A stretch of DNA of 64,000 nt. Source: Streptomyces sp. CG4. Its GTDB lineage: Bacteria > Actinomycetota > Actinomycetes > Streptomycetales > Streptomycetaceae. A program made the translations under genes and the position numbers. The stretch's first letter is position 1. The number at the start of each line of letters is the position of its first letter. Of this stretch, positions 36,925 to 45,794 are shown piece after piece. The notes under the pieces are model-generated. The model saw only the letters and a program-made list of their open reading frames with translations. It had not been told where the DNA came from and searched no databases. The DNA lies in NCBI RefSeq assembly GCF_041080655.1, contig NZ_CP163525.1, positions 4,960,001 to 5,024,000 of the forward strand, in the 5' to 3' direction.

Positions 36925-37476
36925 GAGGCCAAGGCTACCGGTGCGGGCTTGTCGCTCACGAATCCCTATTCCGCGGAGTTCTGATTTGCCACTGTTCGCC
37001 CACTTACAGTGCGTTATGCGCGAATTACGAAACGTGTCAGAACGGCGTCAAGGAAAAGTGTCTCACTCCCTGGGACGGGGCACGTCCCAGGCGCCGGGTT
37101 GACTGGATTCCCTTGTGGAGAACGGGACTTCACAGCCGCGTTGTCCACAGAAATCCACACCCTCCGAAGAGTTATCCACAGGCTGTGTGGAAGGTCTGTG
37201 GACTTCGGAATTGATCACTCCGGAAGTCGTCGCCGGACTGAGGAATTCCCAGGGCAAACCCGGGTCACACCCACTTTTGGGTGGAAGGTGGTCGCCCCAA
37301 AAGATGAATCAACGGAAACGAGTGGACGAAGGGTGAGGCGTCGAGCGGTGACCGTCCGGGGGACGTGAGAGGCGATTTGTCGACTGACTCACACACCCCT
37401 GTCGACTTGTCCCCAGGTCGAGAAGCGGACCTGTGGATAACTTCTGTGGATAACGATGATATGCAGGTATGACTGG
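36925..37476. promoter_or_regulatory. Intergenic DnaA-box cluster between serS and pheA
   Basis: A 552-base gene-free stretch. Consensus-type boxes: TTCTCCACA on the reverse strand (37114-37122), TTGTCCACA (37141-37149), TTATCCACA (37172-37180), and two reverse TTATCCACA (37432-37440 and 37445-37453). Weaker matches lie at 37151, 37186, 37197 and 37407. The boxes fall in two groups about 230 bases apart. S. coelicolor has high-affinity clusters outside oriC (named D78, H69, H24 in the literature) that limit initiation by binding DnaA; this may be the counterpart of D78. The serS promoter must also lie here. Confidence 0.88.
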
Positions 37477-38409
37477 CTAGAACCGGCCGTCCTGGCAGCG
37501 CGTCACCCAGTCCGCCGCCGCCATGAACTCCTCGTCCGATGTCCCCGGCAGCGTCGGCCGGGCCTCGCCCGGCGTGATGTCCGCGCGCGGATAGGAGCCG
37601 AGGAAACGCACCTGGAGACAGATCCGCTTCAGCCCCGTCAGCGCCTGAGCCATCCGCCGGTCGGAGATATGGCCCTCGGCGTCGATGCAGAAGCAGTAGT
37701 TGCCGATGCCGGCGCCGGTCGGCCGTGACTGCAGCAGCATGAGGTTGATGCCGCGCGAGGCGAACTCGCCGAGCAGGTCGCGCAGCGCGCCCGGGTGGTC
37801 GTCGCGCTGCCACAGCACCACCGAGGTCTTGTCGGCGCCGGTCGGCGCGGCGGGCCGGGCCGGGCGGCCGACCAGCACGAACCGGGTCTGGGCGTTCTCC
37901 GCGTCGTGGATCCCGGTCTCCAGGGCCTCGAGGCCGTACCGGGCGGCGGCGAACTCGCCGGCGAAGGCGGCGTCGTAGCGGCCCTCCTGGACCAGACGGG
38001 CGGCGTCCGCGTTGGAGGCGGCCGACTCCCAGACCGCGTCCGGGAGGTGGGTGCGCAGCCAGTTGCGGACCTGCGGCTGGGCCGCCGGGTGGGCGGAGAC
38101 GGTCTTGATGTCCGCGAGCTTCGTGCCGGGCCGGACCAGCAGCGCGAAGGTGATCGACAGCAGGACCTCGCGGTAGATGGTCAGCGGCTCGCCCGCGACC
38201 AGTTCGTCCAGGGTGGTGGTGATGCCGCCCTCGACGGAGTTCTCGATCGGCACGAACGCGGCCTCGGCCTCGCCGGCCCGCACCGCGTCCAGCGCGGACT
38301 GCACCGACACGAACGGAACGAGTTCCCGGGTGGCGGCTTCCGGGAGCGTCCGCAGGGCGACTTCGGTGAAGGTGCCCTCGGGGCCGAGATACGCATAGCT
38401 CGCTGGCAT
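37477..38409 (-). CDS. pheA: Prephenate dehydratase
   Basis: Converts prephenate to phenylpyruvate in phenylalanine synthesis, 310 aa. The start MPASYAYLGPEGTFTEVALR follows a GGTGAGGG site. The catalytic domain contains FVPIENSVEGGITTTLDELV, ILL-type YREVLLSITF and the TRFVLVGR motif, whose Thr is catalytic. The C-terminal ACT domain (about residues 200-280; HPGALRDLLGEFASRGINL, then QSRPTGAGIGNYCF) binds phenylalanine for feedback inhibition; the usual ESRP reads QSRP here. It stands alone as in other streptomycetes. The adjacent DnaA-box cluster lies downstream of its stop codon. Confidence 0.95.
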   Translation of the reverse strand: MPASYAYLGPEGTFTEVALRTLPEAATRELVPFVSVQSALDAVRAGEAEAAFVPIENSVEGGITTTLDELVAGEPLTIYREVLLSITFALLVRPGTKLADIKTVSAHPAAQPQVRNWLRTHLPDAVWESAASNADAARLVQEGRYDAAFAGEFAAARYGLEALETGIHDAENAQTRFVLVGRPARPAAPTGADKTSVVLWQRDDHPGALRDLLGEFASRGINLMLLQSRPTGAGIGNYCFCIDAEGHISDRRMAQALTGLKRICLQVRFLGSYPRADITPGEARPTLPGTSDEEFMAAADWVTRCQDGRF

Positions 38410-38551
38410 GTCCCTCACCCTAATGGCCGCGCGTCGCCCCGGCCCAGGTGTCTCACGACAGCCACTCGACCGAGTGGTTTGGTGCGGGAAAGCCCAGGAG
38501 AACCGGTAAACCCCATGAACCCTGCAACCCCAGGAACCCCGTCAGGCCGGG

Positions 38552-39835
38552 CTACCCCTCCAGCAGCCGCTGCCCCACGTACTCGCCCTTCGCCGGCCCG
38601 CCCGGCACGGCGAACAGACCGCTGGCCTCGTGGCGGATGAACTGCGAGAGCGCATCGCCCCGGTCGAGCTTGCGCTGCACCGGTACGAAGCCGCGCAGCG
38701 GGTCCGCCTGCCAGCAGACGAAGAGCAGGCCGGCGTCCGGGGTGCCGTCCGCGTCGAAGCCGTCGTGGTAGGAGAAGGGGCGCCGCAGCATGGCCGCGCC
38801 GCCGTTCTTGTCGGGCCGGGTGATCCGGGCGTGCGCGTTGAGCGGGACGACGTACTCGCCCTTGGCGTCGGTCTTCTCCAGGTCCATCGGGGTGGTCTCG
38901 CCACCGCCGGACAGCGGTGCCCCGTTGGCCTTGCGGCGCCCGATGACCTGCTCCTGGGCGGACACCGGGAGCTTCTCCCAGTCGTCCAGGAGCATGCGGA
39001 TGCGGCGTACGACGGCGTAGGAGCCGTTCGCCATCCAGGCCGGTTCTCCGGTGGCGGGTACGAAGATCCGCCGGTCGAAGTCCGAGTCGGTGGGCCGGGG
39101 ATTGCGGGTGCCGTCCAGCTGGCCCATGAGGTTGCGGGCGGTCATGGGGTGGGCGGTGGCGCCCGGGGTGCGGTTGAAGCCGTTCATCTGCCAGCGCAAA
39201 CGCGCCGCGCCGCCCGCGTCCTTCTGGATCGCGCGCAGGGCGTGGAAGGCGACCAGGGCGTCGTTCGCGCCGATCTGCACCCACAGGTCGCCGTCGCTGC
39301 GCGTCTTGTCCAGGTGGTCGGAGGAGAAGTCCGGCAGCGGGTCCAGTGCGCTGGGCCGCTGCTTCTCCAGGCCGGTCCTGCCGAAGAAGCCGTGCCCGAA
39401 GCCGAAGGTGATCGTCAGCGAGGAGGGTCCGGCGTCGCGAGCCACATCGGTGTCGTCGTGCGGCGCGGCCTCGCCCGCCATCAGCCGCTCGGCCGTCGCC
39501 GACCAGCGGCGCAGCAGGGCCGCGGCCTCCTTGCGGCCCGCGCCCGCCGCCAGGTCGAAGGCGGCGAGATGGCCGCGCGCCTGGAGGCCCTCGGTGATGC
39601 CGGGCTGATGTTTCCCGTGAAACATCGCCCGGTCGGAGCCCACCGAGGTCAGCGGGGTGGCCGGGGCGGGCGCGGCGGCGTAGCCCACGGCCCCGCCGGC
39701 CGCGCCGAGCACGAGCCCGGTGGCGCCCGCGGTGCCGAGCAGCGCGCGCCGGGACACGCCGTGGCCGCCCGTGGACTCGCGCTCCTGCGACGCCTCGGCG
39801 GACGTACGGGCCTGGGGGATGGACTGGTCGGGCAT
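38552..39835 (-). CDS. dtpA: Tat-secreted Dyp-type haem peroxidase (DtpA-like)
   Basis: Dye-decolourising peroxidase, 427 aa. The Tat signal is SRRALLGTAGATGLVLGAAGG (residues about 28-48). The peroxidase core contains ITFGFGHGFFGRTGL, the GxxDG motif in LMGQLDGTRNPRP, and VVRRIRMLLDDWEKLP. It is last of the copper operon (sco, PCuAC, CopC-CopD, dyp), the order reported for S. lividans, where DtpA supports copper delivery and GlxA-dependent development (from memory). It starts eight bases after the CopC-CopD stop. A near-parS sequence is embedded in the codons for MFHGK. Confidence 0.94.
   Translation of the reverse strand: MPDQSIPQARTSAEASQERESTGGHGVSRRALLGTAGATGLVLGAAGGAVGYAAAPAPATPLTSVGSDRAMFHGKHQPGITEGLQARGHLAAFDLAAGAGRKEAAALLRRWSATAERLMAGEAAPHDDTDVARDAGPSSLTITFGFGHGFFGRTGLEKQRPSALDPLPDFSSDHLDKTRSDGDLWVQIGANDALVAFHALRAIQKDAGGAARLRWQMNGFNRTPGATAHPMTARNLMGQLDGTRNPRPTDSDFDRRIFVPATGEPAWMANGSYAVVRRIRMLLDDWEKLPVSAQEQVIGRRKANGAPLSGGGETTPMDLEKTDAKGEYVVPLNAHARITRPDKNGGAAMLRRPFSYHDGFDADGTPDAGLLFVCWQADPLRGFVPVQRKLDRGDALSQFIRHEASGLFAVPGGPAKGEYVGQRLLEG
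39610..39623. promoter_or_regulatory. Degenerate parS-like site in the Dyp peroxidase gene
   Basis: GTTTCCCGTGAAAC differs from parS by one base (C for A at position 6). It sits in a longer inverted repeat, GATGTTTC/GAAACATC. One mismatch in the core may weaken or abolish ParB binding, so this is a candidate only. Confidence 0.45.
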
Positions 39836-39843
39836 GGTGTCGT

Positions 39844-41871
39844 TCAGCCGATCTGCGCGTTCTTGGAGACGGTCGCCTGGTCGATGTCGGAGGTCCGCAC
39901 GGTGACGGAGATCTTCCAGTCGCCGGCCATGGGGATCTGCACGCCGCTCGCCGACCAGTGGCCGGTCGTGATGTGGTCGGGGGTCACGGGAAGCGGGCCG
40001 ATCTTCTTCGCCTCAAGGGTGAAGGCGACCTTGACCTCGGGGATGTCGAAGGCCCGGCCGCCCGGCCGCTGGACGTAGACGTGCATCTCGTTGCCGCCCA
40101 CGCGCGCGGGGTCGAGGTCGATGCTGACGACGCCCTTGCCGTTGGTGCCGCCGGTGTCGAAGGGCATGTCCAGGGTGAGCGCGCCGTTCGAGGGCGCCGT
40201 GGCCGAGCTCGCGGACGAGCCGGCGGCCTTGGCCTCCAGCTCGGTGCGGCCCGGCTCGGTCTGGGTCAGCCAGGTGGTGACGGCGAGCAGCACGACCGCG
40301 ACGCCCGCCTCGGCGAGCACCGAGCGGCGCAGCCCCAAGCGGTTCGCGTCACCGTCGCGCAGCCGCTTCTGCCGGGCAGCGTCCATGGCGGCCCGCTGCC
40401 GGGCGAGCTGCTCGGCGCGCCGGGGGTCTCCGCTGGTCTTGCCCTTGGCGCCGGACTGCTTGGCCGCATCGGAGCCGCCGGACTGCTGGGCGGTACCCGA
40501 GCCGGTGGAGCGCTTGGGCGCGCCGGCAGTGACGCGCTCCTTCCCGGGCTGCTCGGCCGTGTTGGCGGCCGTGTCGGCGAGCCGGCCCGTCCAGCGCCGG
40601 GAGATCGAGGCGATGCCGACCAGCAGCGCCACCAGCCCGATCTTGACCAGCAGCAGCTGTCCGTACCGGGTGTCGGTGAACGCCGACCAGGAGCCCAGCT
40701 GGCGCCAGGACTGGTAGGTGCCGGTGGCGACGAGCGCGAGGACGGAGCCGAAGGCCACGCGGGAGAAGCGGGCGACGGCGGCGGTCTCCACCGGTGTCTC
40801 GGCGGGCGCCCGGTACAGGGCGACGAGCAGGGCGGTGAGCCCGCCCAGCCACGCGGCGACGGCGAGCAGGTGGACGACGTCGACGGGCATGGCGATGCCC
40901 GGCTGGAGCCCGACCGAGGCGTGCTCGGCCATGGCCCAGCTGGTGGCGAGCCCGGCCGCGACGACCACCCCGCCGATCGCGAGCCCGAAGGTCAGATCGC
41001 GCTTCTCCTCGCTGTCCTCGCTTGAATCAGGCAGTCGGCGCGAAGCGCCGTCGGTCAGGGTGGTGGTGGGCGACGGGCGGGTGTAGGCACCGAAGAGGAC
41101 TGCGATGAACAGTGCGGCGGCGGCGAGCAGCAGCAGCCTGGAGACCAGGGCCGCGCCGGTCTTGGTCTGCAGCACCTGGCCGAGCAGCCCGAGGTCGAAG
41201 ACGTCGGCGAGCTTCCCGGAGGTGGTGTACGAGCCGCGCAGCAGGAGCAGCCACAGGGTGGCCGCGGTGAGCGTGAGCCAGCCGCCGACGACCAGCCGTT
41301 GCAGGGCCCGTACGCCGGCTCCACGCTGCCAGCAGGCGAGCACGAAGGCGGCGCCGCCCGCGAGCACGATGAAGCCGGCGTACGACGCGTACCGCCCGAG
41401 GGCGTAGAGGCCGCCGACGACTCCGCCGCCCGCGACCGGCCCGGTGCCGGAGACCACGGTCCGCGAGGGCGCCCCGATGGAGAAGGTGTAGGCGCCGGAG
41501 ACGGGGTGGCTGTCGGCCGAGACGACCTGGTAGGTGACCGTGTAGGTGCCCTTGCCCAGGCCGCTCTTGAGCCGCACGGCGTACGTCGTCCCGCTCACGT
41601 TGCCGGGTTTGCCGCTCTGCACGGGCTTGCCCCGCGGGTCGAGGACGCGCAGGGAGTCGTCGTTCATCGCCACCTTCTCGGAGAAGGTGAGCGAGACCTG
41701 GCTGGGTGCCTGCTTGACCACCACCCCCTGCGCGGGGTCGCTGCCGGTCAGCGCCGCGTGCGCGGAGGCCGGTGCGGCCCCCGCGAGCAGTGCGCCGGTG
41801 ACGGCGAGAAACAGCAGCACCAGGATGCGCAGGCTGTTCCGCTGCCGTGTGGGGGTGATGGTCCACGTCAC
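39844..41871 (-). CDS. CopC-CopD fusion copper transport protein
   Basis: A 675-aa protein. A signal peptide (residues 1-37) ends before His38, so the mature CopC domain begins HAALTGSDP with an N-terminal histidine ligand; a second ligand group is DSHP. After an anchor, residues about 150-450 form the CopD domain with eight helices (PF05425 type). Then come a long hydrophilic loop rich in Ser/Gly/Lys/Arg, one more helix, and a C-terminal domain of about 110 residues (NEMHVYVQRPGGRAFDIPEV). Known role of the family is handling copper at the membrane. It starts 16 bases after the PCuAC gene. Confidence 0.94.
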   Translation of the reverse strand: MTWTITPTRQRNSLRILVLLFLAVTGALLAGAAPASAHAALTGSDPAQGVVVKQAPSQVSLTFSEKVAMNDDSLRVLDPRGKPVQSGKPGNVSGTTYAVRLKSGLGKGTYTVTYQVVSADSHPVSGAYTFSIGAPSRTVVSGTGPVAGGGVVGGLYALGRYASYAGFIVLAGGAAFVLACWQRGAGVRALQRLVVGGWLTLTAATLWLLLLRGSYTTSGKLADVFDLGLLGQVLQTKTGAALVSRLLLLAAAALFIAVLFGAYTRPSPTTTLTDGASRRLPDSSEDSEEKRDLTFGLAIGGVVVAAGLATSWAMAEHASVGLQPGIAMPVDVVHLLAVAAWLGGLTALLVALYRAPAETPVETAAVARFSRVAFGSVLALVATGTYQSWRQLGSWSAFTDTRYGQLLLVKIGLVALLVGIASISRRWTGRLADTAANTAEQPGKERVTAGAPKRSTGSGTAQQSGGSDAAKQSGAKGKTSGDPRRAEQLARQRAAMDAARQKRLRDGDANRLGLRRSVLAEAGVAVVLLAVTTWLTQTEPGRTELEAKAAGSSASSATAPSNGALTLDMPFDTGGTNGKGVVSIDLDPARVGGNEMHVYVQRPGGRAFDIPEVKVAFTLEAKKIGPLPVTPDHITTGHWSASGVQIPMAGDWKISVTVRTSDIDQATVSKNAQIG

Positions 41872-41887
41872 GGTGTCGGTCCCTCCC

Positions 41888-42382
41888 TCAGTGTCCGGTC
41901 GACGGGTTGTACGTGGCGGACTTCACCGGCATCTCGACGGTGAGGGGCCCGGACTTGGCGAAGGTGAGTGTCACGGCGACCGTCTGGCCCTGCTTCGGCG
42001 GACGCTTCAGCTTCTCGAACATCAGATGGTTGCCACCGCTTTTGAACACGAGTTGACCGTGGGCGGGTATGGCGAAGGAGCTCTGCTCCCGCATGGCGCC
42101 GCCCGCGGTGCTGTGCATGGTGACCTGGCCGGCGGTGTCGCTGCGCACCGAGGTCAGTTCGTCCTGGGCACCGCCCTTGTTGGTGATGGTCAGAAAGCCG
42201 GCGGCCATGTCGGCGGAGACCGGCTGCGGTATGTACGACCCGCTCACCGACAGCTCGGCCTTCGAGGAGCCGGAGCTCGCGTCGGACGTCGACCCCGAGT
42301 CCGAGCAGCCCGCGAGGGCGAGCGTGCCGGCGAGGGCGGTGGCCGCGGTCAGGACGGCCCGGCGCGTCAGGGGCAGGCTCAC
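41888..42382 (-). CDS. Extracytoplasmic copper chaperone, PCuAC family (ECuC-like) lipoprotein
   Basis: A 164-aa lipoprotein. The signal peptide ends in LALAGC, with lipobox Cys26. The PCuAC (DUF461) domain follows, with VTMHSTAGGAMREQ and GGNHLMFEKL carrying the Met/His copper ligands in the usual spacing. In S. lividans the equivalent protein passes Cu(I) to Sco (from memory). The GTG start overlaps the sco stop as GTGA. A flexible Ser/Gly stretch (residues 27-42) links the lipid anchor to the domain. Confidence 0.93.
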   Translation of the reverse strand: MSLPLTRRAVLTAATALAGTLALAGCSDSGSTSDASSGSSKAELSVSGSYIPQPVSADMAAGFLTITNKGGAQDELTSVRSDTAGQVTMHSTAGGAMREQSSFAIPAHGQLVFKSGGNHLMFEKLKRPPKQGQTVAVTLTFAKSGPLTVEMPVKSATYNPSTGH

Positions 42383-43032
42383 GGGTTGGCTCCCTTGACG
42401 AGCTTGGGCAGGTCCTTGGTGTACTCGTCGACCGAGGCGTCCTCGCCGTAGAGGACGTAACCGGCGTTCGTCTTCGGGGAGAAGGCGATGACCTGGGTGC
42501 CGTGGACGGAGACGAGCTTGCCGTTCTTGTCCTTCGTCGTCGGCTCCACGGAGATGCCGAGTGAGCGGGCACCGGCCTGGATGGTGGCGAAATCGCCGGT
42601 CAGGCCGATGAACTGGGGGTCGATGCCCTTGAGCCACGTGCCCAGCTGGGCCGGGGTGTCGCGGCCGGGGTCGGTGGTGACGAACACGACGCGCAGGTCG
42701 TTCTGCTCGGCCTGGGGCAGCGCCTTCTTGGCGACGGCGATGTTGCTCATCGTCGTCGGGCAGATGTCGGGGCAGTGGGTGTAGCCGAAGTAGACCAGGG
42801 TCGGATGGCCCTTGGTCTCCTTGCGGAGGTCGTACTTCTTGCCGTGCGTGTCGGTGAGGACGAGGTCCGGCTTCTCGAAGGGCTGGTCGAGGACGGTGGC
42901 GGCCTTGCCCGAGCCGGACTCCTCCGCGACCACGGAGACCGGCGACTTGCCGTCGTTCCCGCTGCCGCAGGCGGACAGGGTCAGGGTGGCGGCGGCGAGC
43001 AGCGCGGCCGCGGCGAACGTCTTCTTGCGCAT
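42379..43032 (-). CDS. sco: Sco-family copper metallochaperone lipoprotein
   Basis: SCO1/SenC/PrrC-type thioredoxin-fold protein, 217 aa. Lipobox LSAC with Cys22; copper ligands Cys87 and Cys91 in the THCPDIC motif and His177 in VHGTQ, all present. The family delivers copper to the CuA centre of the aa3 oxidase, and in S. lividans affects development. First gene of the probable sco-ecuC-copCD-dyp operon. The 109-base spacer upstream separates it from the YcnI gene in the same direction, so that gene may be part of the same transcript. Confidence 0.95.
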   Translation of the reverse strand: MRKKTFAAAALLAAATLTLSACGSGNDGKSPVSVVAEESGSGKAATVLDQPFEKPDLVLTDTHGKKYDLRKETKGHPTLVYFGYTHCPDICPTTMSNIAVAKKALPQAEQNDLRVVFVTTDPGRDTPAQLGTWLKGIDPQFIGLTGDFATIQAGARSLGISVEPTTKDKNGKLVSVHGTQVIAFSPKTNAGYVLYGEDASVDEYTKDLPKLVKGANP

Positions 43033-43141
43033 AGAAAAATGTCCCAGATGTGAGTACTCCGGCGCGCACCGGGGTCGTACGACGGCCACGACAGCGTCGC
43101 ATGCGTCGCACGCCCCCGTGCGCGGTACGGAACGGTGGGGC

Positions 43142-43879
43142 TCAGGCGGTCCGGCGACGGCCCGCGAGGACGCCGTAGGCGACGCCCGCGATGCCGACGA
43201 CGATGCCGACCACGCCGAGCACGCGCGCGGTGGTGTCGGTGTCATGGGAGCCGGAGTCCGTGGCGGCGGTCGCGTTCCCGGTCTTGCCGGAGGTGTCCTT
43301 GGCGTCGGCCGAGCCGCCGTGGCCGTCTGCAGCAGCGGACAGCTGCAGCACGGGGGCCGGGTTCTCCGGCTCGTCCTGGCCGGCCTGCGGCACCTCGATC
43401 CAGCGCACGACCTCGTTGTCGGAGTACGTCTGCAGTGCCTTGAACACGAGCTGATCGGTGTTCTCGGGCAGGGCGCCGACGGAGAGCGGGAACTTCTGGA
43501 AGTAGCCGGGCTGGATGCCCTTGCCGTCGTCGGCGGTCCAGGTGACCTTGGTGACGGCCTCGTCGATCTTCTCGCCGTGCATGGTCAGCGGCTTGTCCAG
43601 CTTGGCCTTGGTGACCTGCACGTTCCAGCCGGGCACGGGCTCGGGCATGACCGAGGCGAGCGGGCGGTCGGCCGGGAAGGCGACTTCGACCTTGGTGGTC
43701 GAGGCCTTGTCACGCTCGTTGGGGACCTTGAAGTCGACGACCGCGTAGCCGCCCTTGGCCGCGGTGCCCTCCGGCTGCACGGTGACGTGCGCGAAGGCGG
43801 GGACGGACAGCGCGAGGACGGCCGTGCCCGCGACAGCGGTGGCGGCGACGACGCGCGAGGCGATACGAGAAGCCTGCAT
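43142..43879 (-). CDS. YcnI-family (DUF1775) copper-binding membrane protein
   Basis: A 245-aa secreted, membrane-anchored protein. The signal peptide ends at AFA, leaving His31 as the mature N-terminus (HVTVQPEG), the histidine-brace copper ligand known for YcnI. The DUF1775 domain contains KASTTKVEVAFPADRPLASV, PGWNVQV and YFQKFPLSVGALP. A Ser/Gly/Asp-rich linker and a C-terminal helix (about 215-238) followed by RRR complete it. It lies upstream of sco in the same orientation and extends the copper cluster to five genes. Confidence 0.92.
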   Translation of the reverse strand: MQASRIASRVVAATAVAGTAVLALSVPAFAHVTVQPEGTAAKGGYAVVDFKVPNERDKASTTKVEVAFPADRPLASVMPEPVPGWNVQVTKAKLDKPLTMHGEKIDEAVTKVTWTADDGKGIQPGYFQKFPLSVGALPENTDQLVFKALQTYSDNEVVRWIEVPQAGQDEPENPAPVLQLSAAADGHGGSADAKDTSGKTGNATAATDSGSHDTDTTARVLGVVGIVVGIAGVAYGVLAGRRRTA

Positions 43880-44016
43880 GGCAGGAGTACTCCACTCTGA
43901 GAGTTCGGTGACGAAGAGAGGTACGCGTGCCCTGCTGCTCTGCGCGTTCGGCGCACGCGTGCGTGCCGCGCGACGGCGGCGGCCTCTCCCCCGGGTCTTC
44001 CGAAGGTCTCCGGTGG

Positions 44017-44062
44017 ATCTCCCTTGGGGTCTCCCCTGGGATCTCCCGTGGGTCTCCCGTGG
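44017..44062. repeat. Four short tandem repeats of about 12 bp
   Basis: Units ATCTCCCTTGGGG, TCTCCCCTGGG, ATCTCCCGTGGG and TCTCCCGTGG follow each other in the 201-base spacer between the YcnI gene and the next membrane-protein gene. The unit shape is TCTCCCnTGG. No function is evident. Confidence 0.6.
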
Positions 44063-44080
44063 AGTGGTGCGCGCGTCGCG

Positions 44081-44974
44081 TCAGGCGGCGAGAAGGAAGC
44101 GCGCGGCGGGCGGGCCGCGCCGGATCACCGTGTGCTGGAGTGCGCCGGTGCGCGGGGAGGCCGACTCGTCCTGGGCGGTACGACGGCTCCGGGGACCGGG
44201 CGTGGTGGCGGGCAGCAGCCCGGCGCACAGGGCGCACGCCAGCGCGAGTGCCGCACGCAGAGACCGTACGAGCGCCCCCTCCGCGACTCCGTGCGCCGAC
44301 AGCTCGATCAGCCGCAGCAGGGCCAGGTCGCCGCGGCGCAGCAGCCAGCCGGCGGCGACGGCCGCGAGGACGTGGCCGAGCAGCATCGGCAGCGAGGGCA
44401 GCAGCGCGGCGGAGGAGCCGGTGACGTCGTCCGCGTGGGGCAGGACGCCGCCCGGCACGGCCGGGGGCCGGCCCGAGCGGTCGATGAGGTGGGCGGCGAG
44501 CAGGACGTGGAAGGCGCGTCCCGGGGTGAGGGCGCCGGGGCTCGACCCGCACAGGTACCGCGCGGCCTGCTCGACCAGCGCGGTGTCGCCGAGCGCGGAA
44601 CCCGTCGGGCCGGCGGGGCCCACCGAGCCGGCGGAGCCCATCGAGCCTGCGGGGCTCGTCGCCCCCATCGTCATCTGCCCGGAGACCATGGCGGCCCCGT
44701 GCTGGCCCAGCCCGAACAACGCGTGCAGCGCGGTCTGGCCGAGCGCGAGGAGCGCGGCGATGCCGGGCAGCGAGCGGGCCCGCCCGGCGAGTGGCACCAC
44801 GAGCAGCAGACACCCGACGAACCCCGCGCCCAGCGTCCACAGCGGCACGCTCGCGCAGGATGCGAGGGCGTGCCCGCACGCGGCCAGCGCGACGCAGACC
44901 GCGGCGAACACCGCGGCCCGCAGGATCCGGAGCCCGGCTCCGGGGCGCGCCGTGCGCGGGTGGGGGGCAGTCAT
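44081..44974 (-). CDS. Hypothetical multi-pass membrane protein
   Basis: A 297-aa protein that I do not recognise. It has about five hydrophobic segments: residues 17-35, 42-62, 66-88, 190-212 and 230-255. A Met/Gly/Ser/Ala-rich loop (MTMGATSPAGSMGSAG) lies between the third and fourth. The histidine- and methionine-containing HALFGLGQHGAAMVSGQMTM segment would suit copper binding, and the gene lies next to the copper cluster in the same direction, but this is only suggestive. The start MTAPHPRTARPG is reasonable. Confidence 0.75.
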   Translation of the reverse strand: MTAPHPRTARPGAGLRILRAAVFAAVCVALAACGHALASCASVPLWTLGAGFVGCLLLVVPLAGRARSLPGIAALLALGQTALHALFGLGQHGAAMVSGQMTMGATSPAGSMGSAGSVGPAGPTGSALGDTALVEQAARYLCGSSPGALTPGRAFHVLLAAHLIDRSGRPPAVPGGVLPHADDVTGSSAALLPSLPMLLGHVLAAVAAGWLLRRGDLALLRLIELSAHGVAEGALVRSLRAALALACALCAGLLPATTPGPRSRRTAQDESASPRTGALQHTVIRRGPPAARFLLAA

Positions 44975-45162
44975 GGCGGGCCCATCATCGCACTGGGTTT
45001 ACCGGGGCCCTACGGCAGGGCAGCGGGATCGCGCCCCTCATACACCGATTCCTCCCGAGGCGCATCGGCTGTATGGGCGGAGTCACGTCAACGGTGTGCT
45101 TACGGCCCCCTATGGGCGGCAATACGTATCGGTATGTCGAGCCGCGGCCAGGAGGCTGGAGC

Positions 45163-45609
45163 ATGAGCATCTGGTGGTCACTCCATCTGCGCCGCGAGGC
45201 CGCGAGCGTGCCGCTCGCCCGGCGGCTGCTGATCGGCACGATGGAGACGGCGGGCGTCGACCCCGACATCTCCTACGACCTTTCCGTCGCCCTCAGCGAG
45301 GCCTGCGCGAACGCCGTCGAGCACGGCGGGCGCATGCCGCACGGCGGTGTCTCGGGTGCGTACCGGGTGACCGCGTATCTCGACGGTGAGAAGTGCCGTA
45401 TCGAAGTGGCCGACTCCGGGCCGGGGTTCCCGCGCGCGCCGGAGATCCGCCCCGCCCGCCCCGACGCCGAGCACGGCCGCGGGCTGTGTCTGATCCGGGA
45501 ACTGGCCGATCACGTCCAGATCGGCGCCAAGCCCGGCCGGGGCGGCACGGTGGTCAGCTTCGACAAGATCCTCAAGTGGCGGAAGGACGCGCCGCTGCTG
45601 GCTGTCTAG
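45163..45609 (+). CDS. RsbW-like ATP-binding regulatory kinase
   Basis: A 148-aa single-domain GHKL ATPase. N-box ALSEACANAVEHG, G1-box VADSGPGFP and G2 region HGRGLCLI are present. Proteins of this type act as anti-sigma factors or serine kinases in partner switching; streptomycetes have dozens. The ATG (MSIWWSLHLRREAAS) follows GGAGG. No sigma factor or anti-anti-sigma gene adjoins it, but a PP2C phosphatase (49522-50922) and another RsbW-like gene (54784-55422) are in the same 10 kb. Confidence 0.9.
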   Translation: MSIWWSLHLRREAASVPLARRLLIGTMETAGVDPDISYDLSVALSEACANAVEHGGRMPHGGVSGAYRVTAYLDGEKCRIEVADSGPGFPRAPEIRPARPDAEHGRGLCLIRELADHVQIGAKPGRGGTVVSFDKILKWRKDAPLLAV

Positions 45610-45794
45610 TCCGGTCTTCAGAGCCACTCCAGTGCAGCGCTGTCCCGGGTCGTGACTCTCCTCTCAGGAATGTTTTCCCAGCCCTGAGCGGCCCCGAGAG
45701 GGAGGGGACCTTCGGCGATGGCATCCATCCGGCAAGCGGCGACACATGTCGCCCCGGCCTGCCCCACCCGGGTCGGCTCGTGACAGACGTACAG

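Noticed and set aside
44017..44062. Short tandem repeats as a CRISPR array
   Set aside because: Units are only about 12 bp with no spacers between them and no cas genes nearby.
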